A stretch of 64,000 bases of DNA from Sedimentitalea xiamensis (lineage in GTDB: Bacteria > Pseudomonadota > Alphaproteobacteria > Rhodobacterales > Rhodobacteraceae), in contig NZ_JASNJE010000005.1 in assembly GCF_030164465.1 (NCBI RefSeq), positions 146,897 through 210,896 on the forward strand, given 5' to 3'. The translations under genes were made by a program, and so were the position numbers. The notes beneath the pieces are model-generated. The model was not told where the DNA came from and ran no database searches. It was given only the letters and a program-made list of their open reading frames with translations. This document shows positions 20,960 through 28,529 of the stretch, piece by piece; within the stretch, counting starts at the first letter, position 1; every line of letters begins with the position of its first letter.

Positions 20960-21561
20960 CGGCGCGGCTGGAAGCGCAGATCGCGTTCCTGCGCGAAGCC
21001 GACAAGCTGAAGACGGTCCTGCGGGCCTCCCGGTTGATCGACGGATCGCGGCGCGAGAATTCCGCCGAACACAGTTGGCATATCATGCTCTACGCGCTGG
21101 TCCTGGCGGATCAGGCCGGCCCGGAGGTCCGGATCGACCGGGTTCTCCGGATGCTGCTGCTGCACGATCTTGTGGAAATCGACGCAGGCGATGCGCCGAT
21201 CCACGGCCAGGTCGATCATGCGGCGATGGCCGCAAAGGAACAGGCCGCCGCCGACCGGCTGTTCGCACTCCTGCCCGGCGATCAGGCCGAAGCGTTTCGC
21301 GCCCTCTGGGACGAATTCGAAGCGGCGAAAACGCCGGATGCGGTGTTCGCCAAATCCATCGACCGGTTGCAGACTCCGGTCGCAAACCTGGTGAATGGCG
21401 GCGGCACATGGACCGACTACCAGGTCACGCTGGATCAACTGGACGACCGGATCGGCATCCCGGTGCGGCGGGGCGCGCCGGATGTCTGGCGCTGGCTGCG
21501 GCCGCATCTGGCCGCGTTCTTCAAGACCGCCGGTGCGTCGGACCGTCAGGCCGACATGTAG
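20956..21561 (+). CDS. HD-domain hydrolase (YfbR/HDDC2-like)
   Basis: A 201-residue metal-dependent phosphohydrolase. The metal site is visible as ENSAEHSWHIML (first His), LLLHDLVEID (the HD pair) and a later Asp in KSIDRLQTPVANL. Relatives are 5'-deoxynucleotidases acting on dNMPs. The C-terminal end overlaps the convergent thioesterase gene by 16 bases. Confidence 0.87.
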   Translation: MTARLEAQIAFLREADKLKTVLRASRLIDGSRRENSAEHSWHIMLYALVLADQAGPEVRIDRVLRMLLLHDLVEIDAGDAPIHGQVDHAAMAAKEQAAADRLFALLPGDQAEAFRALWDEFEAAKTPDAVFAKSIDRLQTPVANLVNGGGTWTDYQVTLDQLDDRIGIPVRRGAPDVWRWLRPHLAAFFKTAGASDRQADM

Positions 21562-21968
21562 CGTTCCAGTGCTGCGCGGAAGACATCCGGTATCGGGGCC
21601 GACCGCCGGGCGTCCAGATCCATCAGCACCGATTTCCAGTGTGATTCAAAGACGCGGCCCCCGTCCTGCCGCAGAATCCGGTTTCGGAAGGTGGCGGATT
21701 TCGTGCCGATAGCCGCAATGTCCGTCCTGACCAGCAGGGTTTCGCCTTCCATCACTTCGGACAGGAAATTGCTTTCGCTGTGGACAACGGCGAAGGACAG
21801 CTTCCGACCGTCCACCGTTGCGCCCGGAGGCCAGCCCATGGCGGTCTGCATGGCGAATCCGTTCAGATTGCACAACGCGAAATAACGCGCCACGTTCATA
21901 TGCCCGAGCGCGTCGCAATCGGCGGTTCCGATCACGACCCGCGTTTCCTGCACCTGCCCCATTTTCAT
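21546..21968 (-). CDS. Acyl-CoA thioesterase (hot-dog fold)
   Basis: A 140-residue single hot-dog protein of the 4HBT group: RVVIGTADCDALGHMNVARYF carries the catalytic Asp region and the GHMN turn, then SESNFLSEVMEGETLLVRT. It probably hydrolyses acyl-CoA thioesters. An alternative start is two codons inside (21962). It is the last clear host gene before the prophage. Confidence 0.87.
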   Translation of the reverse strand: MKMGQVQETRVVIGTADCDALGHMNVARYFALCNLNGFAMQTAMGWPPGATVDGRKLSFAVVHSESNFLSEVMEGETLLVRTDIAAIGTKSATFRNRILRQDGGRVFESHWKSVLMDLDARRSAPIPDVFRAALERYMSA

Positions 21969-22483
21969 CCTTTCTGAATGTAGTTTGACAGTTATTCTTT
22001 CAGTAACCGGAAGACGGTCGATGATGCCGGAAGTGCGCGGACGGGAGCCTTGTAAATAAGGCGCTGGACCGCGCCACGGGCAACATTTGACGCACTGATG
22101 TCTTGTCTTTCAATTCGGCATTAGACGGCCATTTCAGGGCGTCTCGGCGGATTTTGTGACATAGATCCTTTCAAACCCTTCGCGGTCGCGCAAGTGCCGT
22201 TGAATAAAGGATAATCGTAAAGCAGAACGGCCAGAATGCCGGGATTTTCGCGGCAGAACCGGGCGCGGAACTGGGAACTGGCGTTCCTTCTTTGGTGGCG
22301 CAGTTCCCAGAATGGGATTCGATGCGTGATTACAACAACTTGCCAATTTCGGACTGGTCGCGAAAGGGCGGTCGAACTGGGAAGCGATTTTTGCGGTTTC
22401 GGCCTGATCAGGGTAGGGAAAACCGCCATGACGGATCGAATCCGCGCGTGTTAGAATGACAGGGTTTTGCTTAGGAGGATGAT
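21969..22483. other. Noncoding region, probable prophage left end
   Basis: About 515 bases with lower GC than both sides and no convincing gene. It contains a perfect 10-bp inverted repeat (22271-22310) and recurring GATTTT(C/T)GCGG-like and CCAGAATG motifs (22235-22256, 22307-22327, 22382-22397). These could be transposase binding sites of the kind Mu carries at its ends. The exact junction cannot be fixed without the right end or an empty site. Confidence 0.45.
22271..22310. repeat. Perfect 10-bp inverted repeat
   Basis: CTGGGAACTG at 22271-22280 is repeated inverted as CAGTTCCCAG at 22301-22310, 20 bases apart. A third partial copy, ACTGGGAA, lies at 22376-22383. It has no T-run and so does not look like a terminator. 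A protein-binding site at the phage end is the more likely reading. Confidence 0.6.
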
Positions 22484-23152
22484 ATGGGTTTTAGGGGTTT
22501 CCTGGCAGCGGTGCTTGCGCTGAATGTCGGGGCGGCTGCACCGGCCGTTGCCGATCGCATAGATGAATGTCACGAGGCGCTGGAGGTTGGCGACAAGAAC
22601 ACTGCAATGATCATGGCCCAGTCCATCCGCATATTCCAAGCTCCTTCGGAGCGCGCGCTGCAACTGCGTGCGTTGGACTGCCTGCACCAGTCCCTGGACG
22701 GGACCTTTCTTGTCGTGAACAACAAGTTCGTTTCAAGCGAACAGGTTCAGTTTCAGATGGAGGAGCTGGAGAAAGCGAGCGCCGAGCTCGAGGAACTTCA
22801 TGGCGCGCTGAACGGGACGAAAAACGAGCTCGTCGCGAAAATCGCGTCGCGCCAAATAGAGATACTGTACTGCGATCTCGGCACCTTAACCGCGGTCATT
22901 CCATTCATCCTAGACGGCAGCGGAAACAGGGTATCCATGCTGACCGAGTCGGACGAAAACGAAGTGGAATTGTTCGATGGAAAACGCGTGACGCTTGTGT
23001 CGAAGGCTGCGGTTACCGTGATCGATGGCTACCAGCTATTCAGCCTCTCAGGCAACGAGCAGTTCAAAGCAATGTGCGACGACATCAGTCGTGACGTTGC
23101 GCGGGCGCTGACGCGACTGTCGCAGTTCGATTGGGGAGCGGTCCAGAACTAG
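22484..23152 (+). CDS. Secreted hypothetical protein, probable prophage cargo
   Basis: A 222-residue protein with a signal peptide (MGFRGFLAAVLALNVGAAAP, cleavage near AVA-DR) and a strong ribosome site, TTAGGAGG. The mature part has helical coiled-coil character (QMEELEKASAELEELHGAL) and four cysteines (ECHEA, DCLHQ, YCDLG, MCDDI). Its stop overlaps the convergent repressor stop by four bases, so at least its end lies inside the prophage. Codon use is less GC-rich than in the flanking genes. No family was recognised; lysogenic cargo acting in the periplasm is an inference. Confidence 0.7.
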   Translation: MGFRGFLAAVLALNVGAAAPAVADRIDECHEALEVGDKNTAMIMAQSIRIFQAPSERALQLRALDCLHQSLDGTFLVVNNKFVSSEQVQFQMEELEKASAELEELHGALNGTKNELVAKIASRQIEILYCDLGTLTAVIPFILDGSGNRVSMLTESDENEVELFDGKRVTLVSKAAVTVIDGYQLFSLSGNEQFKAMCDDISRDVARALTRLSQFDWGAVQN

Positions 23153-24261
23153 AGGCCCTTACCCGACCAGATCACCCGACCCATGATCGCGGCGGTCGCC
23201 TGTCGCGATGGCGGGATCAGGTCGACGGGTTCGGACGGATCGGCGCCGCTGAGGATCCAGGAGCCATCGCGCGCCGCCTGAGCCCAGCGGACAACCGGTC
23301 TGCCGTCGATGCGCAGGGCGAGCAGATCGCGGCCCCGAGGTGCCGTGACGGAGGTGTCGATCACGGCGACGGACCATTGCGGGATCATCGGCGCCAGCCT
23401 GTCATCGGTCACGGCGACCAGGGCGAGATCGTCGGGCGACAGATGACGCCGGCGGAACCACGATTTCGGGAAGCCGAGGGCCGTCGGGACGCGCCACCGA
23501 TCCGGCAGTTCGCCCTGGTCGCCGGTCAGCTGAAGGACATGCATTTCATCGGCGCCCGCGCCCTGCCCGTCTCTTGAGTCCGGAATGAACCGGACATCGA
23601 CGCCGGACTTGCCGAGGCGGCCGCGATAGACGCCGATCACCGGATGCATCGCATCGATGGCCGCCAGCGGGCGGGTTTCGAGAAAGTCGGACTGTGTGCC
23701 GTTCTCCGGCGGCAGCCAGCCGCGCAGGGTGGCGCTGGACTGGTCCAGCTCTATGAGGCGCTTGATCGCCACGCGGCGCTCCGCCGTTGCCTCCCGGACC
23801 CAGACGCGGTCCCCGGCCTGCGGGCGGCGACCCGGAGAGACAACGCAGAAATCGCCTGACCGGATGCCCTCGGGCTGCATCGAGGTTCCCTGGGCAGAGA
23901 CCCAGAAGGCCGTGTCGTCGTCGATCCAGGCCGGTCTTGGCAGATCCTCGCGTTCGACCAGGTCATCGGCCCAGCCGTTGGTTCCGCAGTGCGCCATGCC
24001 GTGATGCGGCAAGCGGCGGTCAGGATCGATAGCCAGGCGATCCACTGGCGCAGCTATTCGCTTGGGGCCGAAGTAGATTTCCAGATCAAGCACCTCGGCC
24101 AGTTTTTCAAGGTTCTGATAGCTGTAACGAGGCCTCTCGCCGCGCGCGTTGAGCATATTCTTGATCAGCGACGCGTTACCGACTGCCGCCCGAGAAGCTT
24201 CGGCCGCAGTAACGCCCTTCTCCTGGAGGGCATCCTGAATCGCCTTCAAAATATCATTCAT
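23149..24261 (-). CDS. Phage repressor with two S24/LexA-like domains
   Basis: A 370-residue CI-like repressor. Residues ~1-62 form a helix-turn-helix (AAEASRAAVGNASLIKNMLNARG). Residues ~110-215 form an S24 domain with Ser127 in AQGTSMQPEG and Lys167 in VAIKRLI, so autocleavage is possible. Residues ~262-370 repeat the fold, but the serine position is Arg288 (VTDDRLAPM) and the lysine position Arg325 (PVVRWAQ), so this copy is dead. It starts at ATG 24261 (a TTG lies at 24264), facing the early genes across three operators. Confidence 0.85.
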   Translation of the reverse strand: MNDILKAIQDALQEKGVTAAEASRAAVGNASLIKNMLNARGERPRYSYQNLEKLAEVLDLEIYFGPKRIAAPVDRLAIDPDRRLPHHGMAHCGTNGWADDLVEREDLPRPAWIDDDTAFWVSAQGTSMQPEGIRSGDFCVVSPGRRPQAGDRVWVREATAERRVAIKRLIELDQSSATLRGWLPPENGTQSDFLETRPLAAIDAMHPVIGVYRGRLGKSGVDVRFIPDSRDGQGAGADEMHVLQLTGDQGELPDRWRVPTALGFPKSWFRRRHLSPDDLALVAVTDDRLAPMIPQWSVAVIDTSVTAPRGRDLLALRIDGRPVVRWAQAARDGSWILSGADPSEPVDLIPPSRQATAAIMGRVIWSGKGL

Positions 24262-24268
24262 CAAATAA

Positions 24269-24298
24269 GCAATAGCCCTAATGGGCTAAACCAATCAA
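24269..24298 (-). promoter_or_regulatory. Repressor promoter
   Basis: On the minus strand: TTGATT, 18 bases, TATTGC. Operator O1 overlaps the spacer and the first bases of the -10. The expected transcript start is at or within a few bases of the repressor ATG (24261) and no ribosome site is visible, so the message may be leaderless. Confidence 0.55.
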
Positions 24299-24341
24299 TA
24301 GTAGCCAAATTGGGCTTTACAGCCGTGGCTCAATTGGGCTA
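24273..24341. promoter_or_regulatory. Three 16-bp operators between repressor and early genes
   Basis: Three near-palindromic copies of TAGCCCAATTGGGCTA. O1 at 24273-24288 is TAGCCCTAATGGGCTA. O2 at 24302-24317 is TAGCCAAATTGGGCTT. O3 at 24326-24341 is TGGCTCAATTGGGCTA. O1 sits in the spacer of the leftward promoter, O3 in the spacer of the rightward one, and O2 between them. This is the layout of a CI/Cro-type switch. Confidence 0.88.
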
Positions 24342-24345
24342 TATC
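24316..24345 (+). promoter_or_regulatory. Early promoter of the prophage
   Basis: TTTACA, 18 bases, TATATC. Operator O3 fills the spacer and O2 abuts the -35. Counting seven bases from the -10 puts the transcript start at about 24352, the A of the first early gene's ATG, again suggesting a leaderless message. The geometry mirrors the repressor promoter. Confidence 0.6.
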
Positions 24346-24351
24346 ACAAGC

Positions 24352-24609
24352 ATGAGCAGAAACATAGACATTTTGGTCAAACTCGCGAAGGCGCAGGCCG
24401 CGCATGAGGGCGTGACCCATTGGGCAATCTCCATGCGGATCTTCGGCAAAGGCGATTTCTTCGACAACTTCATCAAAGGGCGACGCAAGCAGTGCAACGT
24501 CGACGCCTGGTTCCGCGTCATGTTCTGGTTCGACCGGAACTGGCCCGAAGACCTTGAATGGCCCGCCAGCATACCGCGCCTCAAGGAGAGAGCGGGGGAT
24601 GCCGCATGA
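24352..24609 (+). CDS. Early regulator, Cro/Ner position
   Basis: An 85-residue basic protein starting MSRNIDILVKLAKAQAAHEG. The stretch THWAISMRIFGKGDFFDNFIKGRRKQ suggests a helix-turn-helix and resembles small Cro-like proteins of Rhodobacter phages. It is the first gene rightward from the operators, where Mu has ner and lambda has cro, so it likely shuts off the repressor or early promoter. No ribosome site precedes the ATG. It overlaps the next gene as ATGA. Confidence 0.65.
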   Translation: MSRNIDILVKLAKAQAAHEGVTHWAISMRIFGKGDFFDNFIKGRRKQCNVDAWFRVMFWFDRNWPEDLEWPASIPRLKERAGDAA

Positions 24610-24887
24610 GCATGGGCACGGAATTTCTGCAACCCGAAACCGAGCGCGCCAGAAGCCGCGCCGCTTCGGGCACCTGCGCGGACGGTGGCGGGGATGCGCC
24701 GTCCGCGCTTTTTCATACCGGCGCACCACTCGCGGCGCGGGGGTCCGGCAGCCGGCACGGAGAAGGCCGGTTCCGGACCCCATCTTGGGTGCGCGCCGTG
24801 GGATTCTGGGCCGGCGAGATCATCGCCTGCGCCAGCCTGTTCGGCACCCTTTTCATCCTGCTTTTCATCGGAGGAGCCATTCAATGA
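24606..24887 (+). CDS. Single-span membrane protein
   Basis: A 93-residue protein with a low-complexity soluble N-terminal part and one hydrophobic helix near the C-terminus (IIACASLFGTLFILLFIGGA). It is coupled to both neighbours by ATGA overlaps. Small early membrane proteins in transposable phages sometimes act in superinfection exclusion, but nothing here shows that. Confidence 0.5.
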   Translation: MSMGTEFLQPETERARSRAASGTCADGGGDAPSALFHTGAPLAARGSGSRHGEGRFRTPSWVRAVGFWAGEIIACASLFGTLFILLFIGGAIQ

Positions 24888-25189
24888 ACGCCCTGCCCCA
24901 GCCTCCTGCCCCGGCGCCAGACCACCAGAGCCTGACACCAGCCGAGCGGATCGAGTCGCTGGTCGACGCGATCGCGACCTACCAGAGCCTGCTGGTCGCC
25001 GCGAACCGGTATGGCGATCTGATCAACGGCGGCGACGGCCTGCCGGCGGATGCCGAGCTGAAATCGCTCGATGGCATGTATGACGCGTCCGACACCGCCG
25101 CGCAGATGGTCTGCCATCTGGCGCGGGCGTCGATCATCGATCTTGAGCGCGCCGCGGCCCTGCTGCGGCAGAACGCCGGGCGGATCTGA
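24884..25189 (+). CDS. Early hypothetical protein
   Basis: A 101-residue helical protein. A Pro-rich start (PQPPAPAPDHQ) is followed by TPAERIESLVDAIATYQSLL and ARASIIDLERAAALLRQ. It has overlapping starts and stops with its neighbours in the early operon, with GGAGGAGC upstream of the ATG. Not recognised. Confidence 0.55.
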   Translation: MNALPQPPAPAPDHQSLTPAERIESLVDAIATYQSLLVAANRYGDLINGGDGLPADAELKSLDGMYDASDTAAQMVCHLARASIIDLERAAALLRQNAGRI

Positions 25190-25446
25190 TGCATTACGCG
25201 CGCCTGTCCAGAAGTCCCCGCCTGCGCCGCGCCCTGCGCGCCTTGCAGGCCGCGCAGGGAGAGATCAGCACCTTCGATCTTTCGCGCCGGGCACGGATCT
25301 GCGCGGTGAATTCGGTCATCGCCGAGTTGCGCGCCAATGGCGCGGAGATCGCCTGCCGCCAGGCCCGCGAAGACGGGCAAGTGCGGTTTTATTACACCCT
25401 TCTGAAATCACCGGAGCATCCCCATGCGCCCTCCAAGACTGATTGA
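25189..25446 (+). CDS. Early protein with winged-helix character
   Basis: An 85-residue basic protein. LQAAQGEISTFDLSRRARIC, followed by NSVIAELRANGAEI and ending QVRFYYTLL, looks like a small winged helix: recognition helix, then a wing of aromatic strand. Its end overlaps the ParB-like gene by 23 bases. It probably binds DNA; its role is unknown. Confidence 0.5.
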   Translation: MHYARLSRSPRLRRALRALQAAQGEISTFDLSRRARICAVNSVIAELRANGAEIACRQAREDGQVRFYYTLLKSPEHPHAPSKTD

Positions 25447-26338
25447 ACGGACAGACATTCCCATAGACGAGATCGACTGCATGAACCGGCTGCGGCCGGT
25501 CACCGACAAGGCGGTCGCGAGCCTGAAGGCGTCCATCGAGACGATGGGCCTGCAGTCTGAGATCCATGTCCGCCGGATCAAGAAGACCGGGCGGTTGCGC
25601 CTGATGGCGGGCGGGCACCGGATCGAGGTCTATCGCCAGCTGGGCCACGCGACGATCCCGGCCAAGGTGTGGGACTGCACCGACGACATGGCGCTGCTGT
25701 TTGAGATCGACGACAACCTGGCGCATGCGGAGCTTGATACGCTGGAGCTGTCGGTGTTCCTGGCGCGTCGGAAAGAGGTCTATGGGCGGGCGTTTCCGCA
25801 GGCCAAACGCGGAGCAATAGGAAACATGGCGCGGCATGGTCTCCTAACTGACGATCTGTCAGTTAGCAGCTTTGCCGCCACCGCCGCTGCGAAAATGGGC
25901 GTATCTGAACGGATGGTTTTCCGCCTGGTCGCCGCCGGATCGGCGCTCGGCCCGGATGAGATCGGCAGGCTGCGCCGGGCGCCGCGCAAGGTGAGCCTCG
26001 CCGATCTGCAGGTCATCGCCAAGGTCGGCAACCCGGTCGACCGCTACGACATCGTCGAGGCGCTGTCCGAAGGCGCGGCGAAATCCGCCAAGGAGGTCAT
26101 GAAGCGCAAGAGCGCGCCGGGCGCGGCTGTGAAAGACCCGATTCAAGACGCGTTCAAACGCCTTCGCGATGCCTGGCAGCGCGCCCCGAAAGAGGCGCAG
26201 AGGCGGTTCGTCCGGGACTATCACGCCGAACTGCACCCCATCCTGTCGGAGGCGTGGAAAGAGCGTCAGGCCATGGCGCCCGCAGACGCGGCACGGGCCG
26301 AACTGGAGCGCCGCGCGCGCCTCTCCGGGGAGGGCTGA
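25424..26338 (+). CDS. ParB/Spo0J-like nuclease-domain protein
   Basis: A 304-residue protein. The N-terminal ParB/Srx domain shows IPIDEIDCMNRLRPVT, LKASIETMGLQSEIHVRR and the box LMAGGHRIEVYRQLG. A KorB-like helix-turn-helix follows (FAATAAAKMGVSERMVFRLV), then a charged helical tail. Rhodobacterial Mu-like phages often carry such a gene just before MuA. Since no parA or centromere is seen, a role in transposition or regulation rather than partition is more likely. Confidence 0.82.
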   Translation: MRPPRLIERTDIPIDEIDCMNRLRPVTDKAVASLKASIETMGLQSEIHVRRIKKTGRLRLMAGGHRIEVYRQLGHATIPAKVWDCTDDMALLFEIDDNLAHAELDTLELSVFLARRKEVYGRAFPQAKRGAIGNMARHGLLTDDLSVSSFAATAAAKMGVSERMVFRLVAAGSALGPDEIGRLRRAPRKVSLADLQVIAKVGNPVDRYDIVEALSEGAAKSAKEVMKRKSAPGAAVKDPIQDAFKRLRDAWQRAPKEAQRRFVRDYHAELHPILSEAWKERQAMAPADAARAELERRARLSGEG

Positions 26339-26341
26339 GCC

Positions 26342-28459
26342 ATGGCCAGACTCGAACCGCACAAACTCTGGTGGACGCCTGACGAGCTGGCGGCAGCGCG
26401 GCTGCCCGACCTGCCCGGCAGCAAGCGCGGCATCAACCTGCTGGCCGAACGGTTGAACTGGCGCAGGACGCCGGGCTGCGCACGCAGGAAGCCTGGGCGC
26501 GGCGGCGGCTGGGAATATCACTGGTCGGTGTTGTCCGTCACGGCGCAGCGCAAGCTGCTGGCCGAGGCGGCGGAGACTATGGAAGAAGTGCGCGATCGGG
26601 GCAGTGCCTGGGCGGAATTCGACGCCCTGCCGGATGCGGCCAAGGAGAAGGCGCGCGAACGGGTCACAGCCCTGCAGATGGCCGCGCGGCTGCATCAATC
26701 GGGCTGCACGCATCTCGACGCGATGAGCGAGGCGGCGCGGCAATGCGGGGTGAGCGGGCGCACGGTCTATAACTGGGCGCAGATGGTCGAGGGCGTGGCC
26801 GAAGAGGACTGGCTGGCCTATCTCGCGCCGCGCAACCGGCTGACCCGCCGCCAGCCCGCGCGGGCCAGCTGCACGCGGGCCTTCATGGAGTATCTCAAGA
26901 GCATTTATCTGCGGCTCGAGCAACCGACCTTCCGGCAGTGTTACCGCAATGCCTGCCGACAGGCCGTCGCGGAGGGCTGGGAGGTCCTGAAGGAGCGCAC
27001 GGCGTTCCGCCGGCTGGAGGCCGAGGTGCCGCGCGTGACGCGGGTGTTCGCGCGGGAGGGTGAGAAGGGTCTTTTGCGCTGTTTCCCGGCGCAGATCCGC
27101 GACCGGTCGGGCATGGTGGCGATGGAAGGTGTGAACGCCGACTGTCACAAGATCGATGTGTTCGTGAGCTGGCCAGATGGCACCATCAATCGGCCGCAGA
27201 TCGTCGCCTTCCAGGACCTTTATTCCGGCAAGATCCTGTCCTGGCGGGTCGATCACGATCCGAACAAGGTCATGGTCATGGCGGCGTGGGGAGAGCTGGT
27301 CGAGACCTGGGGCATCCCGCGCCACTGTCTCTTCGACAACGGGCGCGAATTCGCCAACAAGTGGATGACGGCAGGCACGCCGACCCGGTTCCGCTTCAAG
27401 GTGCGCGAGGACGATCCGCTGGGGGTGCTGCCGCTTCTCGGCGTGCAGGTGCATTGGGCGACTCCCGCGCATGGGCAGGCCAAGCCGATCGAGCGGGCGT
27501 TCCGGGACATCGCAAGCGACATCGCCAAGGACGCGCGCTTTGCCGGGGCCTATGTGGGCAACCGGCCGGATGCCAAGCCCGAGAATTACGGCAGCCGCGC
27601 GATCCCGGCCGAGACGTTCATCAAGGTCCTGGAAGAAGGGATCGCCGAGCACAACGCGCGGGACGGCCGCCTGAGCCATACGGCGAAGGGCCGGTCCTTC
27701 GATGCGACCTTCGCCGAGAGCTACGAGGCCGCGCCGATCCGAAAGGCCACCGAGGAACAGCGCCGGCTCTGGATGATGGGCCAGCATGCCGGGCACCTGC
27801 ATCGCGACAACGGGCAGCTGCGGCTTTATGGCAACCACTATTACAGCGACTGGATGAGCCAGCAGGCGGGGCAGAAGGTGATCGCCCGGTTCGATCCGGA
27901 GGATCTGCATGCCGGGGTCCATGTCTACGGGGTGGACGGCGCCTATCTCGGTTTCGCGGAATGCCGCCAGAAGCGCGGCTTCTTCGACATCACGGCCGCG
28001 CGGGAAGAGGCGCGGCGCCGCAGCCGTATCCGGCAGGCCGAGAAGAAGCTGCTGGAGGCGCATCGCACGGTTCCGGTCGAACAGATCGCGCGCGATCTGG
28101 ACAGGCTGGCGCCGGATACGCCCGCGCGCATCGAGGCGAAGGTGGTGTCGCCCACCTTCGGGAAGCGGCCCTCCGGCCTGCCGATGCAGCGCCCCGGATA
28201 TGAGCCCCGGAAGGACGCCGAGGTCGAGGCGGCGCGGGAGGCGATGATCGTGTCCCTGCCGAACCCCACGAACGCCCCGGCCGCGGCCGAGCGTCCGGCG
28301 GACAGGTTCCGCCGCGCGCAGGCCATCGTCGCGAGGTCGGAGGCGGGGCAGCCCATCGGCCGGGAGGAGGCCACCTGGGTGGCCGGCTACATGGAGACAG
28401 CGGAATACCAGGGTCTTTTGCAGATGCAGGAGAGCTTTGGGAAGGACGGGATCGGCTGA
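26342..28459 (+). CDS. MuA-type DDE transposase
   Basis: A 705-residue transposase that cuts and joins phage ends. N-terminal Mu DNA-binding helices include KRGINLLAERLNWRRTPG. The RNase H-like core has the full triad: D267 in GVNADCHKIDVF, D332 in CLFDNGREFANK and E384 in GQAKPIERAFRD. A Mu transposase C-terminal beta-barrel follows (GNHYYSDWMSQQAG). The C-terminal tail (IVARSEAGQPIGREEATWVA) would contact MuB. Length and order match the Mu family. Confidence 0.95.
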   Translation: MARLEPHKLWWTPDELAAARLPDLPGSKRGINLLAERLNWRRTPGCARRKPGRGGGWEYHWSVLSVTAQRKLLAEAAETMEEVRDRGSAWAEFDALPDAAKEKARERVTALQMAARLHQSGCTHLDAMSEAARQCGVSGRTVYNWAQMVEGVAEEDWLAYLAPRNRLTRRQPARASCTRAFMEYLKSIYLRLEQPTFRQCYRNACRQAVAEGWEVLKERTAFRRLEAEVPRVTRVFAREGEKGLLRCFPAQIRDRSGMVAMEGVNADCHKIDVFVSWPDGTINRPQIVAFQDLYSGKILSWRVDHDPNKVMVMAAWGELVETWGIPRHCLFDNGREFANKWMTAGTPTRFRFKVREDDPLGVLPLLGVQVHWATPAHGQAKPIERAFRDIASDIAKDARFAGAYVGNRPDAKPENYGSRAIPAETFIKVLEEGIAEHNARDGRLSHTAKGRSFDATFAESYEAAPIRKATEEQRRLWMMGQHAGHLHRDNGQLRLYGNHYYSDWMSQQAGQKVIARFDPEDLHAGVHVYGVDGAYLGFAECRQKRGFFDITAAREEARRRSRIRQAEKKLLEAHRTVPVEQIARDLDRLAPDTPARIEAKVVSPTFGKRPSGLPMQRPGYEPRKDAEVEAAREAMIVSLPNPTNAPAAAERPADRFRRAQAIVARSEAGQPIGREEATWVAGYMETAEYQGLLQMQESFGKDGIG

Positions 28460-28529
28460 TCCCGAAAACAAATGCCGCCACCAGGCTTCGGACCCATCGG
28501 TGGCGGCAAGAGCAGTAACAGGAGTGATT

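Noticed and set aside
22121..22429. Open frames on the minus strand in the probable phage end
   Set aside because: No ribosome sites or recognisable domains, and the region has repeat motifs expected of noncoding end DNA.
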